NCBI GenBank assembly: GCA_025200525.1
Contig: CM045761.1
Span: 139,068,223-139,132,222, forward strand
Source: Camellia lanceoleosa
Lineage: Eukaryota > Streptophyta > Magnoliopsida > Ericales > Theaceae
Direction of reading: 5' to 3'
Length of the DNA: 64,000 nucleotides
Shown: positions 46,181 to 57,200 of the stretch, in pieces
How the letters are laid out: each line of letters begins with the position of its first letter
Numbering within the stretch: position 1 is the stretch's first letter
Translations under genes and position numbers: made by a program
Notes under the pieces: generated by a model
Seen by the model: the letters and a program-made list of their open reading frames with translations, nothing else
Told to the model about the DNA's origin: nothing
The model's database searches: none

Positions 46181-49100
46181 ATGGCCGATGATGTTCCACA
46201 TGTCGGGACTCCCCCGGACCATGAGATGGACCCCGGGGTTGAGCTCCTCCCATTGAGCGAGCGCCCATTCGATCCGGCAACCTATCGCCCGGCCATCCAC
46301 GTGCTACCACCCGACGGACTCCGCCACTTCCGCGGCTTTGACAGAGTTTTGGACCCAGAGCCTGGCTGCGAGCCGGCCTCCCACTTGTCTGCTGGCGCCA
46401 CCGAGGTAACATTCTCGTCTCTTATTTTCTGCAATGTAGGATTTCCTGTCAACTGCCGTAGCTAACTGAACCCATTAACTGCTTAGTTCTGATGTACTGT
46501 ACTGTAGTCGATTGTAGACAACTTCACAACTGATACCTGTTTAGGACCGACGCACATGCATACACACTGCACTAGTCTGAATCACCCAAACACACGGCAC
46601 ACGGCTTATTGAATCTGGCTTCGCCGCATGCTATATTTGCACAAAACTACACCAACACGCGGACACATCACACGTTGTAGTTTACTGAAACATACCGAGA
46701 CCTGGCTTCTATTTGAACGTTGAAAAGCACGCACACACGCTGTTTACACCAACCCTCATAGGAGCACTGACATGTCACAGACCGTAGCCCACCCACTGGT
46801 AAGCTGAAACCCGATATCTGCTTGAATCTGAAAAATGTGCACACATGCACCGTATCTGCATGCTAACCTTCACAAACATACTGACACATCACAGGCCGTA
46901 GTTCACCGCAGTACACTGAAACCCGATATCTGCTTGAATCTGAAAAATGTGCACACATGCACCAAGTTTACACTGGAGCATCTAAAACACACTGACGCAC
47001 CACGGGTTTGTAGTTTACTATAAGCACACCGGCACCCGGTTTCTGTTTGAATTTTAAAAATTTGCACGCATACCAGATTTGTACCGACTGCATATCTTCA
47101 TATGGCTTTGCAATTTCTTGACTACAGGGAGACTCCCATACTCTCCGCGAGTATGGGAACGTCACCGCTCGCGATTGGTATCTTGAATTGCCGATGCCGA
47201 TTAACCGCATTGTGGATCGGGCGGCCGGTACCTTCTGCGAGAGGGCTTTCGGACTCTCCACTTGCAGACCTCTTCTTGCGCTCTGGCGAGAGGTGGTGGG
47301 ACACCACCGATTCTTTTCATCTATCGGCGGGGACATAGCGATGACCCTTTCGACTTCTCGATGCTCACCGGCATCGGGGTGAAGTGATCCGATCCTTTGA
47401 CCTGAACATGGACGAGTGGATCGCCGCTCAGGTTCATTTGCTCGGCGACGCCCCGCCGCCTGTTCGCCCAGGGTTTGTCCGGTATTCCTGGTTCGAGGTG
47501 CGATTTAGTCGCGGACCATCTTTGGTGGGCCAGCTCCGATGACCCAGGAGGCTGCTGAGCGATATGCGCGCGGCTTCCTCATGTTTTTGCTGGGGACCAC
47601 CCTATTCGCCGACCGGGCGAACACCGTGCCTCTCTGCCTCCTCAGCGCACTGGTGGACGTCCGACGGATTGTGCAGTATGACTGGGGTGGTGCGGCTCTG
47701 GCCACCCTTTACGGCTACATGAGCTCCGTCTCCCGTGGCAGCGGGCAGTTGCTCGGGGGCTACTGGCGAGCCTGGGAGGTATGTCTTCTTCTCTGCTTTT
47801 CATTTCTGTTCCGTACTTTCTGTACTCTGTATCGCACCTGCTTGTTATGCGTATCTTGTACCTACAACACACATATACTTTATCTTGTTGTACCTTGTTC
47901 TGCTTGTACACCCTGCTCAACACAATACACAACACACGGCTCTGTTATTTCTGCTTTATTCTGTACTCTGCTTTATTCTGATAATCGTACTGACGTCTGT
48001 TTTGCAGCTGTGGGTGTATGCCTACTTCCCCAGACTGGAGCCAGTACCGGAGACGGAGACCCCTCTGGTCGTCCCCTTCTCTCGCCGTTACGACGGGCGA
48101 TGTGTCCGGAGACCCCGGGACACTTTTAGCTTCTACCGTCGTTTCTTCGACACCATCACCCCTACTGAGGTATGTTTTACTTACTGATCCGTTTGAAGCT
48201 TCGCTTTCATCGTACATTACATGTCGATAGATAATCAAGCGTATTTCATTTGGTCATCTGGCGACCTTGGGCTCCACTCAGCGGTGATCTGAGATCGATC
48301 TTGGCGCCACCGAGACCTCGCGCTCTGGGATTCTCTGGAGGCCGGTCTGTCGGGCTGGTACTGGTGGCGCTTCTTGCGTCGAGACCACAGGATTGCGGGA
48401 AGCGAATAGTTCGATCCGGCCTCCCGAGCACATGAGGGAGGCGAGAGATTTTTAGCGGATGGAGGACTACACCCTTGGTGGGCCATAGATGTGGACAGCG
48501 AGGCGACTATTCGAGTCGTCCGGACCTTCATCATGCGGCCTCTGCGAGGGCTCCAGTGATCAGTGAGACACTGGCGCCCGGCCAGGCGAGGAGGAAGCGA
48601 GGCGGGGCCATCCAGAGGGCTCGAGCTTCATGGCGGAGAAGTGCGAGAGGGGCGAGGGCGGTGGCCCGCCTACTATGTTGACTTATAGAGGCGGGCGGAG
48701 ACCTACCAGATCCCTTTTGCTTCTCCTCCGGCTGGTCACGAGTTGGCCGGCATTCCCGAGTTGCCTCCGGTATGTATCACTTTATTTCTGCATCTTGCAT
48801 TGTCTTCTCATTTTAGTTCATTCAGATATCCCACAGAATACTGATATATTTAATACTTTTGCAGACCTCCTCCGAGTATACCCGTCGATCGGTGGGTGAA
48901 TGCCTCCTGCTTTGGGGATCTTTGCAGCGGACTCTCGACGCCTTGGCCGCCTACGGCTTGCCGGTATGTTTTACTGACCACAGTCTCGAATCATACTCTG
49001 TTTCGCATAATCTGCTTCACTGCACAAAAATCTGATAAACTGCTCACGGCTTTCATACTGCATTCTGTACTGATAAACTGCTCACGGCATTCACACCTTT

Positions 49101-49482
49101 GTACTCGCCTGCTGCATTACTGTCTTGATAAAGCTGCTCGCGGCATTCACACTTGTACTCATACTTGCATTCTGCATTGATAAAGCGCTCACGGTTTTAC
49201 GATGTGTTTGTTCTTTGTATTTTCACCTCCTTTCGATCCCTCCGATTGGGTGACCTTTGCTCGGTGGGCCTCCGTCTCTACTCGGGATGGCGGGATCTTC
49301 CCTCGTACGAGAGGGGCGTGGTCATGTGGGGAGCGACTCACGAGCTCAGTTCGAGAGATGGGGAGTCGGAGGCGGGGCCTGAGTCATTCTTGGAGGCCGG
49401 GGATAGCTTCGGGCTCGGGCTCCGACGATGGCAGCTCCGGCAGCTTTATATGCCCAGGAAGAGGGCGAGGACTGATCCTTAG
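46181..49482 (+). pseudogene. antisense plant-mobile-domain (PMD) gene, six exons, element 2
   Basis: Exons by splice sites: 46181-46405, 47128-47778, 48008-48169, 48231-48769, 48865-48963 and about 49231-49482. Introns begin with GT(A/G) and most end with AG; the last acceptor reads CAC instead of CAG. Exon 1 gives MADDVPHVGTPP and SERPFDPATYRPAIHVLPPD. Exon 2 gives REYGNVTARDWYLELP, SGERWWDTTDSFHLSAG, LMFLLGTTLFADRANTVPLC and DWGGAALATLYGYMSSVSRG. Exon 3 gives LWVYAYFPRLEPVPETETPL and VPFSRRYDGRC, exon 5 TSSEYTRRSVGECLLLWGSL, and the end PRKRARTDP. This is the same protein family and exon plan as at 9513-12589. Several one-base frameshifts in exon 2 and stops in exon 4 break it, though some could be assembly errors. 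It reads against gag. Confidence 0.82.
46575..47045. repeat. 112-119 bp tandem repeats in PMD intron 1, element 2
   Basis: The start 'ctgaaacccgatatctgctt' lies at 46804 and 46916 (112 bp apart), with weaker copies at 46685 and about 47020. They make intron 1 here 722 bp long, against 118 bp in element 1. Confidence 0.85.
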
Positions 49483-51039
49483 GCATGAGGCCTATTGCTG
49501 ATGATGATGATTTTGCTGCTTCTTTTCTTTATTTCTCTTTTTGTACTTTTCTCTTTTTGGTAGATAGAGTACTGTGTACTGCGACAGGCAGGTTTTTGCT
49601 TTCCAAAACTATGTACTGGAAAAGATTATATATAAAACAAACTTTCTGTCTAAAAGAGTGTTATATCTGTATATCTGCGTATACCTGCACATTTCATACT
49701 TTGCATCGCATTGCATCATACTACACCTCAGATGTAAATGATATTGATTTGTATCTGACAATTGAACACTTGCACTGTGATAATCAAATAACCAACCAAC
49801 TAAGCAGCAACACAGCTCATACAAACCACTACTCAAACTGAATAGACAGCCCATACTCTACTGGGGATTGATCTGCATACAACCCATAGCCCAGCGCTCG
49901 GTTCATTACGCCTGACAAACCTTAAATGGATAACCCAATCGACAAGGCGGATCACAAAAGCGTCACGGTTGCGGTTGAAAACGCCCGGATGCCTCAAATC
50001 TTCCATTTCCTTTTCTTGCTTTGCACGGATGTAGAAACGGCACGCGATTACGAGCACGAGCAATTGCCTTTTGGGAGAGGATGGGTTTTCAAGCGGGGTA
50101 TCGAGCCTACCACAGACACGGCGAGCAGACTCAAGCGAAGAAACAAAAGGCACACGACCTAGCACAACGAGACACACTCGGAAGAGACTCAAAGCCAACG
50201 TTAAGGCCGACAAGTCAAAAGACACGCCACCTGAGGCGTGGACCTCAAATTTCGAGGCAGTTCCTCGGGTACACCTCCACCCTTCGATTTGTGATACTCA
50301 CATCGCTCGGCCCTCAAGCTCGGTTTTTTTCAAAAACCCTTTTCTCACTTTTCTCTCAACTTACTCCTCTCTATTCTTTAATCTCTCATTTGCATCCCTC
50401 CCAAGGTGAATGCCAGATGAATAGGAAGTTCTTGATTCACATCCAACGCTGTTAGCTCGCGGCTATTCCTTCTGGCGAATAGAGTGCCTCTCGGGCAATC
50501 AGGTTAACGGGGGGAAGACAGAGGACCTGACTCAATCGTGCCCCTAGTTCGTCATTTTGACCATTTTTGTTGTGTTTTCTAAAGCGATTCGACCAAAATG
50601 AGAGTTAGATTAACACTTATTCAATTTTGATTTGAAAATCATGCGAGTCAGGCTGTAAGCGCTGAAAATTCTCCTTTTGTTGGTCCAAACATGGTCCAAT
50701 TTTGAAAGCAAAACAGTTTTCGAGAAAATAAGTCAACCTCAGTAAAACTTTTCAAACAAACGTTTTTGTAGGCAATCAATGCTCAGCGGGCGTAGAACTT
50801 ACCCTCGAGATATGCAAACTCGGATCGGAGGCAATGGAAAATTGCCCCTTGCTTAAAAGGGAAGGAGGCAGCGGAAAGTTGCCCTGGTTTGAATGGTAGC
50901 TCAGGGCAATTTATGGCAATGGAGAACAGCGGAGACAGCGGAAAGTTGCCCCTTGTTTCAGATGATGCCGCGGCATGTTTGTAAGCGGCCTTTGTCGATG
51001 GCGATCGGACACTCGAACACGGAGAAGTCGAAGATGGCT
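49483..51039. other. element 2 spacer between the PMD 3' end and the pol remnant
   Basis: No recognisable gene. The open frame at 50021-50455 has no motif I know and no counterpart in element 1. The DUF7745-like gene of element 1 is not found here. The stretch 50800-50960 has short repeats of 'gcggaaagttgcccc'. Confidence 0.5.
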
Positions 51040-51530
51040 TGAATCAATATGTGGACCTGATCACTGGAAGGTGTTGGTGGTTTGCCTTCAGGAGGAAGTT
51101 AATTACGCGGCTCCGGGTTACTGTAATCAAGACATCGGATTCGGAGTGGGCGAAAGTGATCAAAACCATGACATGGTGAGGCGCTATAGGCGTTGAAATG
51201 GACTTCAGGATGAAGTTGCCTACGTATCCCAAACATGGGAATCAAGCCTTACGTAGTTCCGGTTAAGGTACACTCGGGTATTTTAACCTTCGCTATTTTT
51301 AGGCTCTAATTTTTGCCAAGGCGCCCAATGCGGGTTTTCGACCTTGCGAGCTTTTCTCTCTCTCTTTTCCTCATTCTTTTTCTTTTCTTTTGCATTGTCT
51401 TTTCTTTTGTGGTTTTCTTTTTTCTTTTCTTTTCCTTTTTTGCATTTTTGTATCTTTCTTTTGCTCTGACTTTTGCCTGGGTCGCCCTTCCGGGTTTTCG
51501 GCCCAGCGAGCCTCTCAAAGGGTAAAAGTG
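51040..51530 (-). other. element 2 conserved post-pol block and pyrimidine-rich tract
   Basis: On the minus strand 'aaggcttgattcccatgttt', 'gggatacgtaggcaacttca' and 'gaggctcgctgggccgaaaa' match element 1 just after its integrase (6944-7140). The + strand is C/T-rich at 51350-51455, so the minus strand encodes only Lys/Arg/Glu low-complexity sequence. Confidence 0.7.
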
Positions 51531-51599
51531 TAGCAAGCCCATGCCAAATGGTTTTGAGATTGAAGCCTCTCTGTATCTGGGAGAACGGCTATTGTGCTG

Positions 51600-51965
51600 A
51601 TTTGCAAAAAGGCCCATCACGGTTGCTTCTCGAGCTTTGCTTGGTGGGATTTTGATCTTCCTGATCGGACTCTGATGCCTCTTGCTCGAATTTGCTTTGA
51701 GCTGGGCCACAGCGTCGCATTGGTAGCTATCTTTTGAACATGCGGATCTTGGTCCAAGGTTTGAAAATGAGGTCGAGCCTCGAGGTGAGAGCGATCTAGG
51801 TGCACAATCTCAAGAGCGATTCCACACATGTCTTTGCAAGACCGCGCAAAATATTTTTGAAAGTTTTTAAGGAAGCGACAAATCGCTCGCGCCGAAGACA
51901 GTGTAGGACCAATCTGGATCAAAGCTAGGGTCCTTCTCAGTACTCACGCCGACAAGCATGATTTC
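51600..51965 (-). pseudogene. pol N-terminal remnant of element 2
   Basis: Minus-strand motifs are GVSTEKDPSFDPDW, FQKYFARSCKDMCGIALEIV and SSKQIRARG; these match the acidic linker and the start of RT in element 1 (GTEKDPSGLDR; the text around 4320-4400). Right after this the sequence jumps to the post-integrase block. Protease is missing on the other side too, so about 2.5 kb of pol has been lost. Confidence 0.65.
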
Positions 51966-52531
51966 ATTCATTAAGGGCTTAGCACGCCTCTCTTTCTCTC
52001 AGATTGATCAAAATTTTGCAAAACCCGAGGAATTGCTTCCTCTTTGTTTTTATCACCGCAGTGTTCAAAGAAGGTTTTGAAAAACTTAGGTCAAAACAAT
52101 AATCTTTAAGGCACAAAAGAGCAGGTGGAATGCACTGTCACCCCATTCGAATTCTCTGGCACAACTAGCCCAACATAAATAGTACGGGATCACGATAGCC
52201 GCGGCTGTTTCATTCGGGTTCCCTAGATGTAAACTGGCTCCACGGCAGAGGTAGACCCAAAAAGCAAAAAAAGTAATTACAAAACAAAAGCGGTGCTCGA
52301 GGCAACAACCGAAGTCACCTAGTATTCTTATACAAAGAGGCGACTCATTACAATTAGGCAGACCCTTAAGCAAAAAGGTGACTCAAAACAATGAGGCAGA
52401 CTCAAGACAAATCAAAAAATGACTCGACACCCAAGTCGGGTTTTACAAAACTAGCATCGGCGGTGCTCAAAATGCGCGTAAACGCCATATCCAAAAATGT
52501 ACGAGATATTGCCCATGCGGTTGAATCCCAA
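51966..52531 (-). other. element 2 gag-pol spacer, no clear coding
   Basis: Lies between the gag stop and the pol remnant. It has repeats of 'gactcaaaacaatgaggcag' type at 52320-52410. I see no motif. Confidence 0.5.
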
Positions 52532-53521
52532 TTACATACTCGCGATGTCGGTGTCCTCGGTATCTGTGTCCTCACAATCCAAGAACTCTGTAGTGACTGA
52601 TTTGGCCGAGGCAGGTGGGAGGATGACCTTGTTATCAATCAAATCCTGTACCTCATCACGGAGGCGGAAGCAATTATCGATGGTGTGGCGGTGTTGATGG
52701 TACGCCTGATCTTGAGTGGCATCATGGCCTGCTGGAAGGGGTTTGGGGAGCGGCCTAGGATCGAGGGTTGTGAGATGCCCCTTTTTGGCTAAAATCAGAA
52801 GTGCCCTAGACAACGGCATGTAAAGAGGATGGAAGGCCCTGCGTCCTCGGGGCAAGTACTTCGGAATCTGAGGACTCTTGCTAGATGCACTAGCGAGCAT
52901 TCGTGGTGCAGCCTTGGATTTCTGATCCTTTCCGGACGCAGGGCTGGGAGTGGAAAGAACCTTCTTGGCATGACGGGGCCTATCCCGGTTCTCTGACTGA
53001 CTGGAACTGCCCTCAGGCGAAGTAGGGAAAACGTCATCCATACTTTTGGTTACAATCGCGGATACCTGTTGTTTGCTCATTCCTCCGGTTTTCAAAGCCT
53101 GGACTGCCCACAGCAGTTGTTCCACAGGGTCGGCCTCGGCCTTTACTTTGTCTTTGCCTCTGGCCTCAGCCTGGTGGGAGGTTTGGGTTGGTACTGGTAC
53201 ATCACTGTTGTGGGTGGAGGTCATCTCCGATTGATTGAGCTCGATCACAATCCGCCCCAGTATCGGGGGCTCCTGGGGTTCGAAATTTTCAGCATACGGT
53301 GCAACCGGTGGCGAGGTTGACATTCCGTAAGCGAGATCCGCCACGGACCTCTGGAGCTCGCCTATCATCCCCATTAACTCGAATGTAGTGGGCTCATGAG
53401 CTTTGATAGAATTGAGGGTCAGATTGGGTGTGCGGCCAGGCGACCTAGGCGGGTGTGGCATATCAATGATAGCCTCATCTTGTGGGGTGGTTCCTTGACT
53501 TCGAGCGGCCGTCATGACCAC
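52532..53521 (-). CDS. gag: gag of element 2, uninterrupted 329-codon frame
   Basis: A single open frame on the minus strand. It has a Pro-rich N-terminus, the segment FELMGMIGELQRSVADLAYG, a charged middle (ARGKDKVKAEADPVEQLLWA), then PLYMPLSRALLILAKKGHLT, DPRPLPKPLPAG and DNCFRLRDEVQDLIDNKVIL, ending DTEDTDIASM. The last third matches the gag remnant at 1430-1680. It is short for a Tat/Ogre gag, so it may represent only the C-terminal part or a reduced protein. It would bind element RNA and form particles. It is the only long uninterrupted coding frame of the retroelements here. Confidence 0.75.
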   Translation of the reverse strand: MVMTAARSQGTTPQDEAIIDMPHPPRSPGRTPNLTLNSIKAHEPTTFELMGMIGELQRSVADLAYGMSTSPPVAPYAENFEPQEPPILGRIVIELNQSEMTSTHNSDVPVPTQTSHQAEARGKDKVKAEADPVEQLLWAVQALKTGGMSKQQVSAIVTKSMDDVFPTSPEGSSSQSENRDRPRHAKKVLSTPSPASGKDQKSKAAPRMLASASSKSPQIPKYLPRGRRAFHPLYMPLSRALLILAKKGHLTTLDPRPLPKPLPAGHDATQDQAYHQHRHTIDNCFRLRDEVQDLIDNKVILPPASAKSVTTEFLDCEDTDTEDTDIASM

Positions 53522-54224
53522 AATCTCTTGAGTTACGCATCATGTTTGGTCTGCCTCGGCGAGAAGACACTAGCTGTTACGACTTAACTCTCTGAATCTC
53601 TGGCGAAGCGGAAAACAAGCGACATTTCAAATTTTAATCAGATCAAACACGGGTGTAGTCAAACAACTGCACTCTACTACTGAATACTGTTCCCCGAAGT
53701 CAACATCCCCAAATCAATCGATACCGCAGATATAAGCGATTCTCAAAAACCGATCTTGGTGCCCTCGGGCGGATCTGCAGACTTCAAAATTGGTATATGC
53801 ATTCCTGAGAGATACACTCTAAAAGCACATAGCAAGTAAATGAGAGCCAATACACCCCTATGTTGGGGTAGGGTTTCCTGTCCTATTTTGTCGAGAGCTA
53901 GGGTTTCACTACGCCATGGTTTCAAACAACCTAATATCGGGTAAGCAACTTTGTCCTAGTTTGGAATGGTCACTATGGATTCGACTATGCACTAGGTCGA
54001 ATGGTCAAAGGGTGCCGGTAAAACCGGGGTTTGTGTTCCCATCTTGTGAGCCATAGCAGTCGACCTTATGGACATGCCTTGACAAGACAAGCCTCCGGCA
54101 AACCGCTCAGGAATAGCAGATGGCCAACACGGTGTCCTAGGCGCACCAATGCACATGCAATGCAAAGAAACACATAAGTGTAGTCAAAACAGGATATCAC
54201 GAGTTCGAGTCAAGCTCTCTAAAC
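53522..54224 (-). other. element 2 5' leader between PBS and gag
   Basis: About 700 bp of non-coding leader. Stops occur in all frames on the minus strand upstream of the gag ATG. No repeat or hairpin stands out. Confidence 0.6.
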
Positions 54225-54242
54225 TCCCCAGCAGAGTCGCCA
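54225..54242 (-). other. primer-binding site of element 2
   Basis: On the minus strand TGGCGACTCTGCTGGGGA begins 5 bases after the LTR end. It starts with TGG, as expected for pairing with a tRNA 3' CCA end. Tat/Ogre relatives use an arginine-type tRNA, from memory; I did not check which tRNA fits. Confidence 0.8.
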
Positions 54243-54247
54243 GAAAC

Positions 54248-57200
54248 TGTAGACGCGCCCGTGGGGGCTTCACTCTACAGTTCGGACTCGATTTGTGTCA
54301 CGGTTCTAAATCTGAACCAAAGAGTCCAAATCCGGCAAATCGTTTGAGAAAACAGATTTTTGAAAAGTAGTGCCAAACATGGACTGCTTTGCCAGATTTA
54401 CAGAGTCGCCACCTAAATATTTATAATTGGGAAGTATAGGAAACCACGACTCGGTCAGAAGGCCACATGTCCGTCATCACCAAAGTGGTCTTGGCTCGGG
54501 AGCTTAGGTGCGATCGGGAAGGTCGACTATGAGCACCCCTTTCGCCGGTCGAAGACCGGCCTCTACTAACCGTGATATCCGTTTTGAAAACTTTATGCGT
54601 TCTTATTCCAATTATTAACCTAGAATTACTATGTGATCGCACAACACAAAAGTATAGACTAGATCGCCTAATTTGGAAATAAACATTGCATATCCGTTTT
54701 GTCTCGAAAACGTGTTAGATTTTGCTACTACTTAGTAGGCTAAAATACGGATTTCAACGAGTTATTCCCAACTCAAGTAATCCAACCTCCACCCACAGGC
54801 ATTCAAGCAGTTTATTTCACGTAGGCACTTAGCCGCATGTTAAGCATATTGTCATGGTAAACATTCACACGCATGCGATATGCTAAAGCCATAAAAACTT
54901 CCATCGTACTTCGTGCCAAAATAGTAAACTAGTTAGCAAACATGCATGACCTAGTTCATGTTAAGTGGCTAATGCAACACAGGCATAAATGTAATCTAGA
55001 GCAGGCTCGGCTAACCCTAAACATGGCATGTGAAATGCACTTCATTTGATACACGTATTCAATTTGGAATTGAAAATGGCGATGCAGTTTGTATGATGTA
55101 CCGAGCCCGGTGCATGTAAACAAATGCATGTATGCACGCATGCGTTGCATAAGGTATGCTAAAATAAGTATGCCCTAATCTACCATAAGCAGGTAAATAA
55201 AAGGGTTAGAAAGAAATGGGGGTTGGAAGACATGCACCCACTCACACACACTTATTACAATTTGCCCTCGCTCGGAGGGACCGAAAGAATAATATACAGA
55301 ACCGAATAAATAATTAACTATCCTAGCTAATTAAATATTACAAATTAATTAAATTAAATAAATAAACTAATTAATCTATTTAAGCGATAAATGCCTCGGA
55401 AGGAGGGCTGACTGCCGCGTGTGCCCGGGATTCGCTCGGAACTGCACTGCCGTGCAAATGTGCCTCTGTTTCCTCTGCTCTCCTTCTCTGAAAATTCCCA
55501 AAACTTCAGGAGTGCCTCTCAGAGCACTGGGGAGCATCACCGGCTGAGGCAGGGAGCCACCGGCTGAAGAAGGAATCCACCGGCTCTGAATTTCATTATC
55601 GGCTGCCAAGAGGCAGCCGGCCGGCACTAAAGAGTGCCGATCGGCCCTTTATCCCTGCAGAACCTGCAACTGACAGCAGCAGAGGAAACCAAAGGCAAGG
55701 CAATGCAAATCAAAGCATGTATGCACCAAGCACATCCCTCATCATGCTATGGACTCAAGAGGGCATGTGCCTCGATTCCCGGACCACCAATCGCGCATTT
55801 CCATGCATGATGGCCCTAAGAACCAAGAGTGCAAATTTGATTTCAAATGCATGCAATGCAAACAATCAAACAAGGGTGCCAAACCTCTATCATACTTCAC
55901 TTCAAGAGGCTTAACATACATGCAAATGTGATGCAACCCTAAGCATGTTATCTATTATGCCAAATGAACAATGTGATGCACTTGTGCAAGGCTTACAAGC
56001 AAGCATGCAAAACAATGAAATGATGGGCTTTAGACATGAATTAGGCAACTCCTATAGGCCTAAAATCAGTGGCCAAAGTACCTAGAAAATGAGACCCAAT
56101 GTCCACACACACATGCAAGTGTTAAGCCTCAAGACTTAGGCATTCAAAAGCAACTCTCATGCATACCTAAAGAGACCTAACATGGACAACTAACATGCAT
56201 TTAAAGCTCTGAAATTCAAGCTAGACACGATGCCAAATCATGCAATGAAGCATGCCAAACAAAGCATGCAAATGGCCTAGGCTTAAAGCAAGTCAATAGG
56301 GCATCAAACCACACTTGGCACAAACACATATGGCATGCACTTAACAACCAAAAATAGGTTCTTAGCATGTTAAAGCAAGACCAAAGAGCTACTTAGATGG
56401 TATCTAAGAGTCATTAAACTAAAGGCATGTATTGAAGCCAAAATATGGAGCATACAAGACATACTCTTAAAGCATTAACAAGGCCACTAAGGCAATCAAA
56501 CAAACATGTATGAAGGACTGAAATGGCATACTAGATGGTTCCAACCATCAAAAACAAAGCTAGAATAGCATACCACATATTCATGCTTTTGGGGCCAACA
56601 AGCCAAATACAAAGAGGCTACCAAATTCATGCTAAGATTGGCCAAAATAGCTATGGACAGAGCTGAATCATGGCAAAATAAGCTTACAAGCTTCACAAAC
56701 CTAAGCTTAAAACATGCTAGAAATTAAGGCACACAACCTAGACATGTTAAGGCATAAAAGAGGCATTACAAGGCAACTATACTAAGCATGTATAGGAGGC
56801 CAAAACCAACTTGAAAACATGTTATATCATAGTAATACAAGCATGGAAAACAACTCAAACATGCCCAATACACACTCAAGCATGGGGCTCTCTCAAGAGG
56901 CAAAACTTGCCCTTTTCAAGGACATCAAGGAGAGGGGGTGGCCCTCTCCTTTCTAGGACTTTATGGCACCATCTCCGCCACTGAAATCCCTCAAGATTTC
57001 AGTGGTGGAAAATCAAGCACACAAGTCCCGGATCTCTCCAAAATAGCACAAAAAGTGACCTTTTCAAGGTCTAAAGGGGTCAAACCTCCCCAAACCACAA
57101 AACACTCTTAATGAATAATGAAGAGGACTTAAAACAGAGATTTTATGTGTTAATCACTAAGCACAAAAACTGTTTTAAACTAGGTAAAAATGGAGTGCAA

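Noticed and set aside
46181..49482. PMD gene as an independent host gene into which an LTR element grew
   Set aside because: A second copy with the same exon plan lies at the equivalent place and orientation in element 1, and the ends and TSD of element 2 enclose it, so it travels with the element.
50021..50455. 144-codon open frame on the + strand in element 2
   Set aside because: No motif recognised, no homologous frame in element 1, and its C-terminal half is T/C-rich low-complexity sequence.
51306..51710. Lys/Arg-rich 134-codon frame on the minus strand
   Set aside because: It comes from the pyrimidine-rich tract and the conserved post-pol block; no start context and no counterpart in element 1.
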